Assembly: GCA_018268255.1 (NCBI GenBank)
Contig: JAFDWX010000008.1
Location: 325,868 to 389,867, forward strand
Direction: 5' to 3'
Origin: Armatimonadota bacterium
GTDB taxonomy: Bacteria > Armatimonadota > Fimbriimonadia > Fimbriimonadales > Fimbriimonadaceae
Length of the DNA stretch: 64,000 nucleotides
The translations under genes were made by a program, and so were the position numbers. Shown here in pieces: positions 43,793-53,165 of the stretch; the first letter of the stretch is position 1; every line of letters starts with the position of its first letter. The notes under the pieces are model-generated. The model made no database searches, was not told the origin of the DNA, and worked only from the letters and a program-made list of their open reading frames with translations.

Positions 43793-46287
43793 GCTCGGTC
43801 TCCCTTGCGATAGATTCGGGTCTGGATCGCGGTGAGGATCAAGATGATGGCGAAGAGGACATAGGCGAGGGCGGAAGCCTTGCCCATCTCAAAGGTCTCG
43901 AATCCGTAGTGATAGAGCAGCGGCACCACCGTCATGCCCGAGTCGCCGGGGCCAAATCGGGCGATCGCATCGCCGCTCTTGTTCGAGAGCATGTAGATCG
44001 TTTCGAAGACCTGGAACGAGCCGATCAGGCCGAGAACCGAGATGAAGAAGACTTGGGGCCGGATGCTCGGCACCGAGACCTTCCAGAACCGACGAGCCTT
44101 GCTCGCGCCGTCCACCGAGGCGGCCTCATCGAGCTCGCGCGGAACCTGCTGGAATCCGGCGAGAAACACCATGATCGTGAAGGCGAGCCCGTGCCAAATC
44201 GCGAGGATCATCACGCACGGAAGGAAGGTGCTTTCCGAATTGAGGAACTGGATGGGGTCCTTGATCCATCCGAGGTTCATGAAGAGCGTGTTCAGCCAGC
44301 CTTGGCGCGAACCGAGGAAGAGCTGGGTGAAGATCAGCGAGATCGAGACTACGCTCGTGACGATCGGGGAGAAGTAGAGAAATCGCCACAGCCGCGAACC
44401 CCGAATCTTGCCGCTCAGTTGATAGGCAAAAAGCAGGGCGAGGAGAATCCCAATCGGGAGCGTCGCCACCGCGTAAAGTGCGGTCCGCTTCAGGCTGCCA
44501 AAGAGGTCGCCGCTGCTTGCGAGGTCGGTGTAGTTGCCGACGCCTTTGAACTTCGCGCTCGCGAGAGGAAGGACCGGGTGGTACTCGGTGAACGAAAGAT
44601 ACAACGCGACAATCGCGGGGACGTACACAAAGACGAGGGCGAGCAAGATCGGCACGCCGACGAAGAGATACGAGCGGTAGTTCTTTCGCAGCTTCGGGAC
44701 GCCGATCACAGCGCCAACGCCTGCGATCACCAGGAAGAGGATGAACGCCTTGGCATAGGTCAGCGCATTGCTCGCCCGCTCGTACTTGTTGAGGTTCTTG
44801 ACGATGTCGCCGAAGCGGGTCTCATACCGGTCCATCTCGACCTTGAGCGCGGCTTCCGCCGGCCCCGCGATCTTGGAATAGTCGGACTTCAGTTTCGCCG
44901 CGATCTTTGCTTCAACGTTGTCGCGGACGTCGAGATGCTCGCCTCGACCCCACGACCGGATCAGCTCGGCCCGGGTGAGGTTGAGCGACCCGGCCGCATC
45001 GTTGAGGAGCCCCTGGATCGTTGAGGCCATCCCGTCGAGGACGTTCGCCTCCGCACGGTCCTGCTCCGCCGAGCCGAAGACGGCGGGGAAGGTCTCCATG
45101 TTGTTGACCACCGAGCGGAGGACCTCGATGAGCTCCTTGGAGGGTTGGAGCGGCTTGGAGTTCAAGAATTCCGCGTTCTCGGGTGCCCAAAGCGAAGCCA
45201 GCGGCGACATATAGAAGTTGGAATTCGTGCCGCGCTGGAGGTGGTCGAGGATCATCGACTGCTGGACATCCAGTCGGTTGAGGAACTTGAGCCAGGCAAA
45301 GGCGGCCTTGGGATTCTTGGTGCCGCGAAAGATGACGTAGGCGGTGCCACCGGTGACGTGGGCTGGCTTCCCACCGTCGGCGGTTGGCCAGGGTGCCATG
45401 CCCCATTTCCCATTGATTTCGGGGTGAGTCGAACGGATCTGGGCCTCGTTCTGGCTGATGTCGGCCATGAGGGCAATCGACTTGCCGGGATCGTCTTCGG
45501 CGAACATGCCGATCGCCCGACCGCCGAGGTCCTTGCCCGGACTGTCGTGCAGGTACCACATCCGCATCGCCTGGAGGACGCCCTTCTGGTAGTCGGGATC
45601 GTCCCAATCCACGCGCGGGACGCCACCTTCAATGCGCATCGACCGCTTGCCAAATGGCGAGGTGTAGAGGCTGAGGGCCCACTGCGCACCCTGCGTGAAG
45701 CCAAGGTAGAACTGCCGCCCCTGGCCCTCGAGGAGCCCGATCTGGCGGTTTAGCTCGCTCCAAGTCTTGGGTGGGTTCAAGCCGAGCTTCGCGTAGATGT
45801 CCTTTCGGTAGTAAAGGATGAGGGTGGTGAGTTCGCCGGGGACGCCATAGACCCGTTCGCCGATTTTCAGCGCGCCCATGAGCTTCGGGTTGAACTCTTT
45901 GATGAGGGCATCGCCCTCCGCGCCGAAGTCTTGGTTGATCGAGAGCAGGCCGCCGACGCTGCCATAGTCAAACGGCCCGCCCAAGTTGGTGAGTCCGACG
46001 TCGGGCGGGATTCCCGCCGCCATCGCCGCAAAGTACTTGGTCTTGAAGTTTCCCCACGCGAGGGAGGTCACTTCGACACGAATTCCGGACTCCTTTTCGA
46101 ACTGGTCGGCGAGCCGCCGATACATGTCGACGTCCTCGATCGCCCCGGTCACCGCCCAGAACTTGATCGCCTCTGCTGGTCTCGCCCATGCGCTCAGGCC
46201 GAGGAAAATCATCAGCGATACAAAATGTATTGCATGGAACTTCCTCAAGACCTTGATGATCCTTTGAAGGCGAGTTTTGACCGTCAT
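43789..46287 (-). CDS. Sugar-binding protein fused to MalF-type ABC permease
   Basis: An 832-residue single polypeptide. Residues 1-40 are an export signal (FVSLMIFLGLSAWARPAEA). Residues about 41-430 are an extracellular solute-binding protein of family 1 (WGNFKTKYFAAMAAGIPPDV, GELTTLILYYRKDIY, GGTAYVIFRGTKNPKAAFAW). A helical linker leads to a membrane segment at about 512-530, then the CUT1 permease (SYLFVGVPILLALVFVYVPAIVALYLSFTEY) with its EAA loop at residue 721 (EAASVDGASKARRFWKVSVPSIRP). The two parts are normally separate genes. ATG 46287 has GAGGA eight bases upstream. It is divergent from the GntR/LacI regulator, with an operator inside its N-terminal coding region. Confidence 0.88.
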   Translation of the reverse strand: MTVKTRLQRIIKVLRKFHAIHFVSLMIFLGLSAWARPAEAIKFWAVTGAIEDVDMYRRLADQFEKESGIRVEVTSLAWGNFKTKYFAAMAAGIPPDVGLTNLGGPFDYGSVGGLLSINQDFGAEGDALIKEFNPKLMGALKIGERVYGVPGELTTLILYYRKDIYAKLGLNPPKTWSELNRQIGLLEGQGRQFYLGFTQGAQWALSLYTSPFGKRSMRIEGGVPRVDWDDPDYQKGVLQAMRMWYLHDSPGKDLGGRAIGMFAEDDPGKSIALMADISQNEAQIRSTHPEINGKWGMAPWPTADGGKPAHVTGGTAYVIFRGTKNPKAAFAWLKFLNRLDVQQSMILDHLQRGTNSNFYMSPLASLWAPENAEFLNSKPLQPSKELIEVLRSVVNNMETFPAVFGSAEQDRAEANVLDGMASTIQGLLNDAAGSLNLTRAELIRSWGRGEHLDVRDNVEAKIAAKLKSDYSKIAGPAEAALKVEMDRYETRFGDIVKNLNKYERASNALTYAKAFILFLVIAGVGAVIGVPKLRKNYRSYLFVGVPILLALVFVYVPAIVALYLSFTEYHPVLPLASAKFKGVGNYTDLASSGDLFGSLKRTALYAVATLPIGILLALLFAYQLSGKIRGSRLWRFLYFSPIVTSVVSISLIFTQLFLGSRQGWLNTLFMNLGWIKDPIQFLNSESTFLPCVMILAIWHGLAFTIMVFLAGFQQVPRELDEAASVDGASKARRFWKVSVPSIRPQVFFISVLGLIGSFQVFETIYMLSNKSGDAIARFGPGDSGMTVVPLLYHYGFETFEMGKASALAYVLFAIILILTAIQTRIYRKGDRA
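46215..46233. promoter_or_regulatory. Operator-like palindrome 1
   Basis: GCGATACAAAATGTATTGC is an 8-bp inverted repeat with one mismatched pair around AAA. It shares 14 identical bases with the site at 46320 and lies about 55 bases inside the fusion gene. An alternative Met26 start (46212) would place it just upstream of coding. Confidence 0.6.
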
Positions 46288-46319
46288 TGGCGTCCTCGTG
46301 TCGCTGTATCTTAACTTAT

Positions 46320-46338
46320 GCGATACAAAATGTCACGC
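46320..46338. promoter_or_regulatory. Operator-like palindrome 2
   Basis: GCGATACAAAATGTCACGC has arms matching at six of eight positions, between the divergent starts. An extra TGTATC at 46305 forms another inverted pair with GATACA. Its centre is 105 bp from that of palindrome 1. The divergent regulator is the obvious candidate to bind it. Confidence 0.6.
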
Positions 46339-46393
46339 AATTTTCAAAAAGAACTTGGATTTTCTGGAAAAGCGTTGTAAAGTCGTGGTGGAC

Positions 46394-47608
46394 ATGGCGT
46401 CAGAACCGCGACCCAAGACCACTCAGCGTAACGAGTTTGTGACCATCGCAGCCTCGTTGCAGGAGAAAATCCGATCTGGTGAGATCGGACTTGGCCGCAT
46501 TTTGCCTACCGAGCGCGAGCTCCAGGAGGAGTTCTCGGTCAGCCGCAGCACCATCCGCCGCGCTCTCCAGCGGCTCACCGAAGAAGGGTGGGTGCAGATT
46601 GTCCCGAACCGCGGCGCGGTAGCGTCAGCAGGATTCTCGAGGCCGAAGACCACCAAAGTTGCCCTGATCGATGGTGGCACCTACGTTCTGCGAGTCCTTT
46701 TGCATCGCTTCTCGCAGAAGCTGCAGAAGTACGGCTATCAGATGGTTCACCTCGCGGGTGCGCCAAACATCGCGATGGAGGATCCGCTGCAATACGCCCA
46801 GGATCACGACTTCGCGGGCGCGATCATCTGGCCCTACCGCGGCTTTTCTGATGAGTCGGTCATGGAGCGGCTCACGACGTCGATCCCCGTGGTTGCCCTG
46901 AACCACATGCTCCCGGGTGGAAAGGTCGACCTCGTCACCTTTGATTACATCAAGGCGGCGGAAGAAGCCACGCGTCACCTCCTGGCGAGCGGGTGTAAGC
47001 GCATCGCCATCACCGGCATGATGGACATGATGGAGGCGAACCATCACCGATTCACCGGCTACCTGCGCGCTTTGTTCGATGCCGGGCTCCAGCCCCAACC
47101 CCGCGACTTCCTCTTTAACTTCACGAGTGCATTGCCCGAGCCGGACAACTGGCTTCTTGAGCAGCGCCTACGCAGCCCCGACCGTCCCGACGGACTGTTC
47201 GTTTTCCAAGACGAGTTCATCGCCAGCACGGTGGAAACGGTACTCCGATGTGGACTCCGCATCCCGGAAGACATCAAGCTCGTCACGATCGGCGACGAAG
47301 TCGATGTCACCGTCAACGACTGCGGCATGACCTCCATCGCGCTCGACTGGGACACGATGGCCCAGCAGGCCGCCGACCTTCTCCTCGACCGGATCGAGAA
47401 CCCCACCCGCGAGCTCAAGGTGATGACCGCTCCCCACCAGCTTATCAAGCGCGGCATGGGCGGCGAGCCGAAGGCCGAGTGGACCACCGACCCCGACCAA
47501 CTCACGGGATTCCATGGCGACTTCCCGTACCCCAAGTTTCAATACCAGTACACGTCCAACTGGACGGTCACTTCGACCGCCCCCCGACCCATCAATCATC
47601 TCCGTTGA
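46394..47608 (+). CDS. GntR/LacI-type sugar-responsive transcriptional regulator
   Basis: A 404-residue regulator of AraR-like build. Residues about 10-80 are a GntR winged helix: [41 protein letters not shown]. The rest is a LacI/GalR-type periplasmic-binding fold for a sugar: [86 protein letters not shown]. The effector is probably a sugar from the locus. It is divergent from the importer, and two operator-like sites lie beside its start. I use ATG 46394; the longer frame overlaps the operators. Confidence 0.9.
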   Translation: MASEPRPKTTQRNEFVTIAASLQEKIRSGEIGLGRILPTERELQEEFSVSRSTIRRALQRLTEEGWVQIVPNRGAVASAGFSRPKTTKVALIDGGTYVLRVLLHRFSQKLQKYGYQMVHLAGAPNIAMEDPLQYAQDHDFAGAIIWPYRGFSDESVMERLTTSIPVVALNHMLPGGKVDLVTFDYIKAAEEATRHLLASGCKRIAITGMMDMMEANHHRFTGYLRALFDAGLQPQPRDFLFNFTSALPEPDNWLLEQRLRSPDRPDGLFVFQDEFIASTVETVLRCGLRIPEDIKLVTIGDEVDVTVNDCGMTSIALDWDTMAQQAADLLLDRIENPTRELKVMTAPHQLIKRGMGGEPKAEWTTDPDQLTGFHGDFPYPKFQYQYTSNWTVTSTAPRPINHLR

Positions 47609-47642
47609 TCGATTCAAAGCCTTAATGACGAGGTCTCTTCAC

Positions 47643-48512
47643 ATGAAAAAAGCATTCACTCTAATTGAACTGCTTGTTGTTATCGCGATTATCGCGATTC
47701 TTGCTGCCATTCTCTTTCCTGTCTTTGCCCAAGCCAAAGCCGCAGCCAAGGGAACCGCATCACTCAGCAACATTAAGCAGCTCGGCACTGCCTGCATGAT
47801 CTACAGCGCGGACTATGACGACTTCTTCGTCAGCCAGTACGTCAGCCCGTCCAATAGCTATGGATGGCAGCAATCTTGGATCATGCTCACCCTTCCTTAC
47901 ATGAAGTCGTACGGCATCTTGCTCGATCCGAGCGACACCGTTCGACTCACGACGGCATTCAACTCCGGACCCAAGTTCAGCTATGTCGCCAATGGCGTTC
48001 TCTCTGGCGACTGCGGCAGCAGCTGGGGCGGTTGGAAGTTCCGAGGCGTCATCAACCAGAACGGCGACCCCAGCGTCACCGGCTGGTATGAGAACGGCCC
48101 GCGATCGCAGACCGAAATCACCCAGACCGCGAACACGGTTCTCTTCGCCACCCGGTCGAAGACGCCGAAGGGTAGCGACCACGATGCCGATGCCGGCCGA
48201 ATGGAAGGTGCGTTTGGTTCGTTCAACACGATCCTGCAACAGGCATCGAGCACTGACTTTGACGTCGCCACCGGATTCAACCGAAACGGAACGCTGCCTG
48301 GTCAGAGCAACTACTTCTCGGCGCCGGATCCGACCTACCTTGGCTACCTCGACCGCTTCTATGCTGGTCGATCGCCGGTCTCTTACACCGACTCGCACGC
48401 CAAGAGCCGCAAGCCGGAGCAGACGGTCGATATCCCTGGCGGTATCACCGACGGCAACGCTGGTGGTTGTATGCAGCGACGATTCCTCAACGAGTGGGAC
48501 GCCCTCAAGTAA
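47643..48512 (+). CDS. Type II secretion/pilin-like (DUF1559-type) protein
   Basis: A 289-residue secreted protein. The N-terminus [20 protein letters not shown] is a class III (prepilin) signal with Glu at position 5 of the mature part; the residue before the cut is Ala instead of the usual Gly. [20 protein letters not shown] follows, the common start of the C-terminal domain in planctomycete and armatimonad pilins of the DUF1559 kind, and [10 protein letters not shown] is near the end. GAGG lies ten bases before the ATG. It sits between the sugar regulator and the beta-mannosidase and overlaps the next gene by one base. Confidence 0.87.
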   Translation: MKKAFTLIELLVVIAIIAILAAILFPVFAQAKAAAKGTASLSNIKQLGTACMIYSADYDDFFVSQYVSPSNSYGWQQSWIMLTLPYMKSYGILLDPSDTVRLTTAFNSGPKFSYVANGVLSGDCGSSWGGWKFRGVINQNGDPSVTGWYENGPRSQTEITQTANTVLFATRSKTPKGSDHDADAGRMEGAFGSFNTILQQASSTDFDVATGFNRNGTLPGQSNYFSAPDPTYLGYLDRFYAGRSPVSYTDSHAKSRKPEQTVDIPGGITDGNAGGCMQRRFLNEWDALK

Positions 48513-48709
48513 TGAATCGCTCCCGCTTCTTTGGAATCGTGGTCGTCGCCCTTGTGGGTGGTGTCTTGCTTGGATGCTCAAGCACTTCGGAGCCGAAAGG
48601 CTATACGAAGGCTGACTTCTCCAAGCAGCCAGCTCCTCCAGGCTACGGCCCTCCGGGCGGCGGGGGCAAGGCACCCGCTCCCAACCCGGGTCCAGACGCA
48701 GGCAAATAG
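48512..48709 (+). CDS. Small proline/glycine-rich lipoprotein
   Basis: A 65-residue lipoprotein. The signal has a lipobox VLLGC and the mature part is short and disordered (PPGYGPPGGGGKAPAPNPGPDAG). Its ATG overlaps the pilin stop (TAATG), so it is translationally coupled. Similar small lipoproteins follow pilin-like genes in related genomes (inference). A strong terminator follows. Confidence 0.8.
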   Translation: MNRSRFFGIVVVALVGGVLLGCSSTSEPKGYTKADFSKQPAPPGYGPPGGGGKAPAPNPGPDAGK

Positions 48710-48738
48710 CGTCAACGACCCACCGTTCTCAACTCTTA

Positions 48739-48777
48739 CCCATTGCGGCCTTTGCGGGCCGCAATGGGACACTTTTT
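48739..48777 (+). terminator. Terminator between lipoprotein and beta-mannosidase genes
   Basis: CCCATTGCGGCC and GGCCGCAATGGG form a 12-bp stem with a short loop, then ACACTTTTT. Confidence 0.92.
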
Positions 48778-48799
48778 CGCGCCTCAGAGAACCGAACGA

Positions 48800-51217
48800 A
48801 TGAAATCCACTCTTTTGAACGCTGGCTGGACCCTCGAACCGACCGAAAAGGTTGATTACCACCGACCGCAGACCGCTCCCTATGGTCGTGTCCCAGCCCA
48901 GGTGCCCGGAAACGTCCACATGGATCTCTATCGGGCGAATGTCATCCCCCACCCGTTTGCCGAGCGCTATGAGGGTGGCCTGACGTGGATTGACGAGACA
49001 AATTGGACTTACCGAATTGAGTTTGCCTGGACCGCGACCGAGGCTCATCCGCGCCAAACCCTGCTTTTCCATGGCGTGGATACCGTCTGCGAGGTCTGGC
49101 TGAACGACGAGAAGATCGCCGAAAACGACAACTACTTCATTCGATTTGAGGTCGAGGTCACGGGCCGATTGCAGGCCGAAAACGTCCTCGAAGTGCGCAT
49201 TGCATCGCCGGTTCGGACTGGCGAAGAGCGCCGCGAGGCCTACCTCACCAAGCACAACATCCCGCCCGCCACCCAGTTCCTGGATGAGCGGGCCTTTGTC
49301 CGCAAGCCAGGCTATATGTCGGGCTGGGACTGGGGGCCCCGCCTCGTTTCCGCCGGAATTTGGCAGCCGGTTGAGCTCGTCGAGTTCTCCTCGCGGATCA
49401 AGCGATTTGAGGTCCACCAGACGCCGCTCGGTGGCACCAGATTCCGGCTCCAAGCCGAAGTCGAGGTCGATGGCGATGACGTGCCCCAGATCACCTATCA
49501 AGGCGAGCCGGTGGGCGCGGAATGGGAGGTCGATGGGCCGCTTTGGTGGCCGGTGGGCGAGGGCGATCAGCCCCTCCAAGTGGTCGAGGCCACCCTGCCG
49601 AGCGGTGATCGAGCGACCAAGAAGATCGGCCTTCGCACGATCGAGTTCAAGCGCGAAAAGGACCACTACGGCACCAACTTCCACTTTGTTGTGAACGGCC
49701 GCCCAATCTGGGCGCGCGGCGCGAACTGGATTCCGAACGACAGCTTCCCGGGCGAGATCACCGACGAATCCATCCACGATGCGATCTGGCGGTATGCGAC
49801 GATCGGGATGAACATGCTCCGCGTTTGGGGTGGCGGTCAATACGAGACCGACGCCTTTTACGATGCCTGCGACGAAGCGGGAATCCTCGTGTGGCAGGAC
49901 TTCCCCTATGCGTGCAGCTACTATCCGGACGACGAGGACTACCAGGCCATCGCTCGCCGCGAGGCCGAGCACCAGGTGAACCGCCTCCGCGACCGCACGA
50001 GCCTTGCCCTTTGGTGTGGCAACAACGAGAACCGCGCGATGTTTTACGGCACGTGGGGCAGCGTGCCTCCGCCCCACTTCATGGGCGAGGTCATCTATGA
50101 CGTCGTGCTGAAGGACGTCTGCGAGCGCCTTGATCCGAGCCGCAGCTACATCGAAAGTAGCCCGCTCTTGGTGCCGAAGCAGCCTGGCGTCGAAGACCCG
50201 ACTTCCAACAGCGACGACCACTATTGGGAGGTCTGGCACGGCAAGGGCGACTGGGGTTACTACAAGGATTCCAAGGCCCGCTTTAGCTCGGAGTTCGGCT
50301 TCGCGTCCTCGTGTTCGATGTCGTGCTGGAAGTTGGTCACCGACCGCGAGTTGACGATCCTCGATCCGACCACGCGGTGGCACGACAAGACGAACAAGCC
50401 GTGGGACGTCTTCCGGGGCCTCGTCGAGCTTCACTACCCTCACGCGACGGACCTCGCAACCTGGATTTACACTTCTCAGCTGAACCAACGCGACGCGATG
50501 CGGGCGGCGATTGAGCACTACCGCAGCGGCGACCGCTGCCGAGGCGCGCTGATCTGGCAAGCGAATGACTGTTGGCCGGTCCAAAGCTGGGCGCTCGAAG
50601 ACTACCGCCGGCTGCTGAAGCCAGCGGGATGGGAGCTTTGCCGTGCCTATGCGCCGGTTCTCATTGCGGCGGGCATTGACGATGGCGTCCTCAACGTCAT
50701 CGTGGCCAACGACAGTCCAGAGGAGCTGAAGAGCCAGCTGAACGTGACGGTGTTTGACCTCGGTGGTCAGGCAGTGACGTCGGCGGACCGGTCATTCACC
50801 CTGGCAACGAACACGCGTGGCAACGTCCTCAGCCTCGACCTCTCGAGCTTTGGCGAGGACATCGCGGTTCGATGCCGATTGGGCGACGACCCCGCCACCG
50901 ACCGATGGGTCATGAAGAAGGAGCCGAAGGAGATCGCGATCGCGCCGATTGTCCTCACCGCATGGCAAGAGGAAGATGAGCTGGTGATCAGCGGGCGCGG
51001 CCTCGTGCTCGACCTCGTGGTCTGGAACGAGGAGAACCCGGCCGTACTGTCCGATCCGGTGACCGGCCTCTCCGGTTTCCGAGCGGTCAGCAGCCTTGAC
51101 CCCGAGATTCACTTCCGCGTCCGGGGCGAAGTGGGCACCTTGGTCGCCCGCTCGCTCGCCGGATTCCACGAGGTGCAGCTCGTGGCGAAGTCGCTTGTGG
51201 CGGGTCTAGGAAGGTAG
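48800..51217 (+). CDS. Beta-mannosidase, GH2
   Basis: An 805-residue glycoside hydrolase that removes terminal beta-mannose. Domain order is a jelly-roll N-terminus (VPAQVPGNVHMDLYRANVIP, VDTVCEVWLNDEKIAEN), an Ig-like domain, the TIM barrel and C-terminal beta domains. The acid/base Glu is in LALWCGNNENRAM and the nucleophile Glu in FSSEFGFAS; RVWGGGQYETDAFYDACDEAG is the strand characteristic of beta-mannosidases. No signal peptide is visible, so it may be cytoplasmic. Start at ATG 48800, since upstream frame overlaps the terminator. Next gene two bases away. Confidence 0.93.
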   Translation: MKSTLLNAGWTLEPTEKVDYHRPQTAPYGRVPAQVPGNVHMDLYRANVIPHPFAERYEGGLTWIDETNWTYRIEFAWTATEAHPRQTLLFHGVDTVCEVWLNDEKIAENDNYFIRFEVEVTGRLQAENVLEVRIASPVRTGEERREAYLTKHNIPPATQFLDERAFVRKPGYMSGWDWGPRLVSAGIWQPVELVEFSSRIKRFEVHQTPLGGTRFRLQAEVEVDGDDVPQITYQGEPVGAEWEVDGPLWWPVGEGDQPLQVVEATLPSGDRATKKIGLRTIEFKREKDHYGTNFHFVVNGRPIWARGANWIPNDSFPGEITDESIHDAIWRYATIGMNMLRVWGGGQYETDAFYDACDEAGILVWQDFPYACSYYPDDEDYQAIARREAEHQVNRLRDRTSLALWCGNNENRAMFYGTWGSVPPPHFMGEVIYDVVLKDVCERLDPSRSYIESSPLLVPKQPGVEDPTSNSDDHYWEVWHGKGDWGYYKDSKARFSSEFGFASSCSMSCWKLVTDRELTILDPTTRWHDKTNKPWDVFRGLVELHYPHATDLATWIYTSQLNQRDAMRAAIEHYRSGDRCRGALIWQANDCWPVQSWALEDYRRLLKPAGWELCRAYAPVLIAAGIDDGVLNVIVANDSPEELKSQLNVTVFDLGGQAVTSADRSFTLATNTRGNVLSLDLSSFGEDIAVRCRLGDDPATDRWVMKKEPKEIAIAPIVLTAWQEEDELVISGRGLVLDLVVWNEENPAVLSDPVTGLSGFRAVSSLDPEIHFRVRGEVGTLVARSLAGFHEVQLVAKSLVAGLGR

Positions 51218-51219
51218 GA

Positions 51220-53163
51220 ATGGCGATGGGAGCCCTCTCACTGTTCTCGTTTATCCTCGCGTCGCAACTGAGCCCCAAGTGGTACGGCCCTACGACCACG
51301 ACCTTTGATCTCGTGACCACCGGCTCGCCGTACGATCCGGAGGTCAACGACGTCCGGGTTCGGTTCAAGCTAAAGGGCAAGACCATCGAGCGACTCGCCT
51401 ACTGGAACGGCAAATCGTGGTCGGTGACGCTGCTCGCGGAGGAGCCGGGAAGCTACACCGCTGAGGTGTGGCGCAACGCCACGAGGGAGCGAACGCTGAA
51501 GGGGACCGTGCAGGTTTCGCTGAAGTCCACCACCGACTTTGTTCGTGTGGGCGACGATTATCGCACCTACGTCAAGGAAAACGGCACACGCTATTGGCCG
51601 ATGGGCCACAACCTTGGCTGGCGCGGCGGGGCTGACCTGCCTTCGGTGCCCGATTCGCTCCGGCGCATGGCCGCGAACGGCATGAACTGGGCGCGGATTT
51701 GGAGCTGCCATTGGGACGGCAAGAACCCCTGGTGGGGTGGCCGCGGCGCGAACATCGGCGAACTGGACCAGACGTCGCTCGCCCAGTGGGACGACATCAC
51801 CTCAACCGCCAGTGCAACTGGAGTCAGGTTCCAATGGGTTCTCTTCCACCACGGACCGTGGAGCAAATCGGTCGACCCGAACTGGAACGACAACCCCTGG
51901 AACAAGGCGAACGGAGGTTGGATGAACACCCCCGAGGAGTTCTTCACCGACTCGCGAGCCGAAAAGCTGTCGAAGGCCTACCTTCGCTACGTGGTGGCGC
52001 GCTATGGTCACGAGACGGGCATCCTCGCCTGGGAGCTCTTCAATGAGGTCGAAAACACTGAAGCGGGCCGCACCGACAAATGGTCGATCATCGAGAGCTG
52101 GCACGACCGGATGGCGACGTACCTTCGCACGATTGACCCCTATCGACACCCGGTGCTCACGAGTTCGTCCCTTCGCCCGAAGCTCTATGCCGGAGCCGAC
52201 GTTTATCAGCCGCACGGATATCCGCCGAACATCAGCGGCCTAATTCTCGGCGCGAAGGTGCTCACCGACAAGCCGTTCTACTTCGGCGAGGTCGGGCTCG
52301 GGTTCTCGAACCCGTCGAAGGCCCAGCAGCGTGAGGCGATCCGCGATGCGATCTGGTCGGGTTACCTCGGCGGCCATTCGGGAGCCGGTCAGTATTGGTA
52401 TTGGGACGTCGTCCAGCGCGAAAACCTCGACGATGAATATGCCTTCGCGTCGAAGGTCATGCGCGAGGCTGGACTGAGGCCGGGACCCGAGATTCGCCCG
52501 GTTCGAGTCCGGGTGGATGCGCCCTCGGCGGGCGACCTGGTCCTGCGTCCTGGCGTGGGTTGGGGCCCAAGCACCCAGCGCAGCTTTGACCTCCCGCGCG
52601 ACGCCAACCCCGGCGCAACCGGCAAGATGTCGACCTTTGTCCAGGGCAGCGGCCACGCCGACATGGGCAGCGAATTCACCTTCAACGTCGATCTCGCCAA
52701 GGCGTCTCGACTCGTCTTCCGGGTTGGATCGGCAGCAAAGATGGGGGCCAAGCTCCGCGTTGTGGTGGATGGCAAGGTCGCGGTGGAGGAGGACTTTCCC
52801 GCCGGTTCGGGCGACACCCAGGTCAACAAGGATTTCAAGGTCGATCTTCCCGCTGGCAAGCACAAGGTCGTGGTGGGGAACGCGGGCACCGATTGGTTCA
52901 CCGTGGATCGCTACACCTTTGAGGGGCTTGGCGTGGCGGTGGATGGCGTCGGCGCGATCGATGCAGGCAAGGCCGTCGTTCGGCTAAAGGCGAATGTGGA
53001 TCAGGCGACGTTTAGCCTGGACGCCGAGCCGGTTTCCGCCCGACTCGCTGACCTCGAGAACAAGAAGATCATCGACTTCCCGTTCACGGTCAAGGCGGGC
53101 CGAATGGTGCCGGGCATGCCGCTCCCGAGCCGAGATTGCTTACTGATCATGAGGTTGAAGTAA
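51220..53163 (+). CDS. Secreted GH5-like glycosidase with DUF5060 domain
   Basis: A 647-residue enzyme. A signal-like N-terminus (LSLFSFILASQLSPKWY) is followed by a DUF5060 immunoglobulin-like domain (VRVRFKLKGKTIERLAYWNGKSWSVT), then a GH5-type TIM barrel: RYWPMGHNLGWRG, MNWARIWSCHWDGKNPWWGG, acid/base Glu in LAWELFNEVEN, nucleophile Glu in KPFYFGEVGLGF. A C-terminal beta-sandwich (GSAAKMGAKLRVVVDGKVAVEEDF) may bind carbohydrate. Related proteins cleave plant beta-linked glucans or mannans. It lies in the beta-mannosidase run, so mannan is a reasonable guess. AGGAAGG precedes the ATG. Confidence 0.8.
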   Translation: MAMGALSLFSFILASQLSPKWYGPTTTTFDLVTTGSPYDPEVNDVRVRFKLKGKTIERLAYWNGKSWSVTLLAEEPGSYTAEVWRNATRERTLKGTVQVSLKSTTDFVRVGDDYRTYVKENGTRYWPMGHNLGWRGGADLPSVPDSLRRMAANGMNWARIWSCHWDGKNPWWGGRGANIGELDQTSLAQWDDITSTASATGVRFQWVLFHHGPWSKSVDPNWNDNPWNKANGGWMNTPEEFFTDSRAEKLSKAYLRYVVARYGHETGILAWELFNEVENTEAGRTDKWSIIESWHDRMATYLRTIDPYRHPVLTSSSLRPKLYAGADVYQPHGYPPNISGLILGAKVLTDKPFYFGEVGLGFSNPSKAQQREAIRDAIWSGYLGGHSGAGQYWYWDVVQRENLDDEYAFASKVMREAGLRPGPEIRPVRVRVDAPSAGDLVLRPGVGWGPSTQRSFDLPRDANPGATGKMSTFVQGSGHADMGSEFTFNVDLAKASRLVFRVGSAAKMGAKLRVVVDGKVAVEEDFPAGSGDTQVNKDFKVDLPAGKHKVVVGNAGTDWFTVDRYTFEGLGVAVDGVGAIDAGKAVVRLKANVDQATFSLDAEPVSARLADLENKKIIDFPFTVKAGRMVPGMPLPSRDCLLIMRLK

Positions 53164-53165
53164 CG

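Noticed and set aside
43909..45024. 371-residue plus-strand frame opposite the importer fusion
   Set aside because: Charged low-complexity translation typical of antisense to GC-rich genes.
48578..50584. 668-residue minus-strand frame opposite the beta-mannosidase
   Set aside because: Its sequence is a low-complexity Ala/Val/Arg/Leu shadow of GC-rich codons, while the plus-strand frame has GH2 catalytic motifs.
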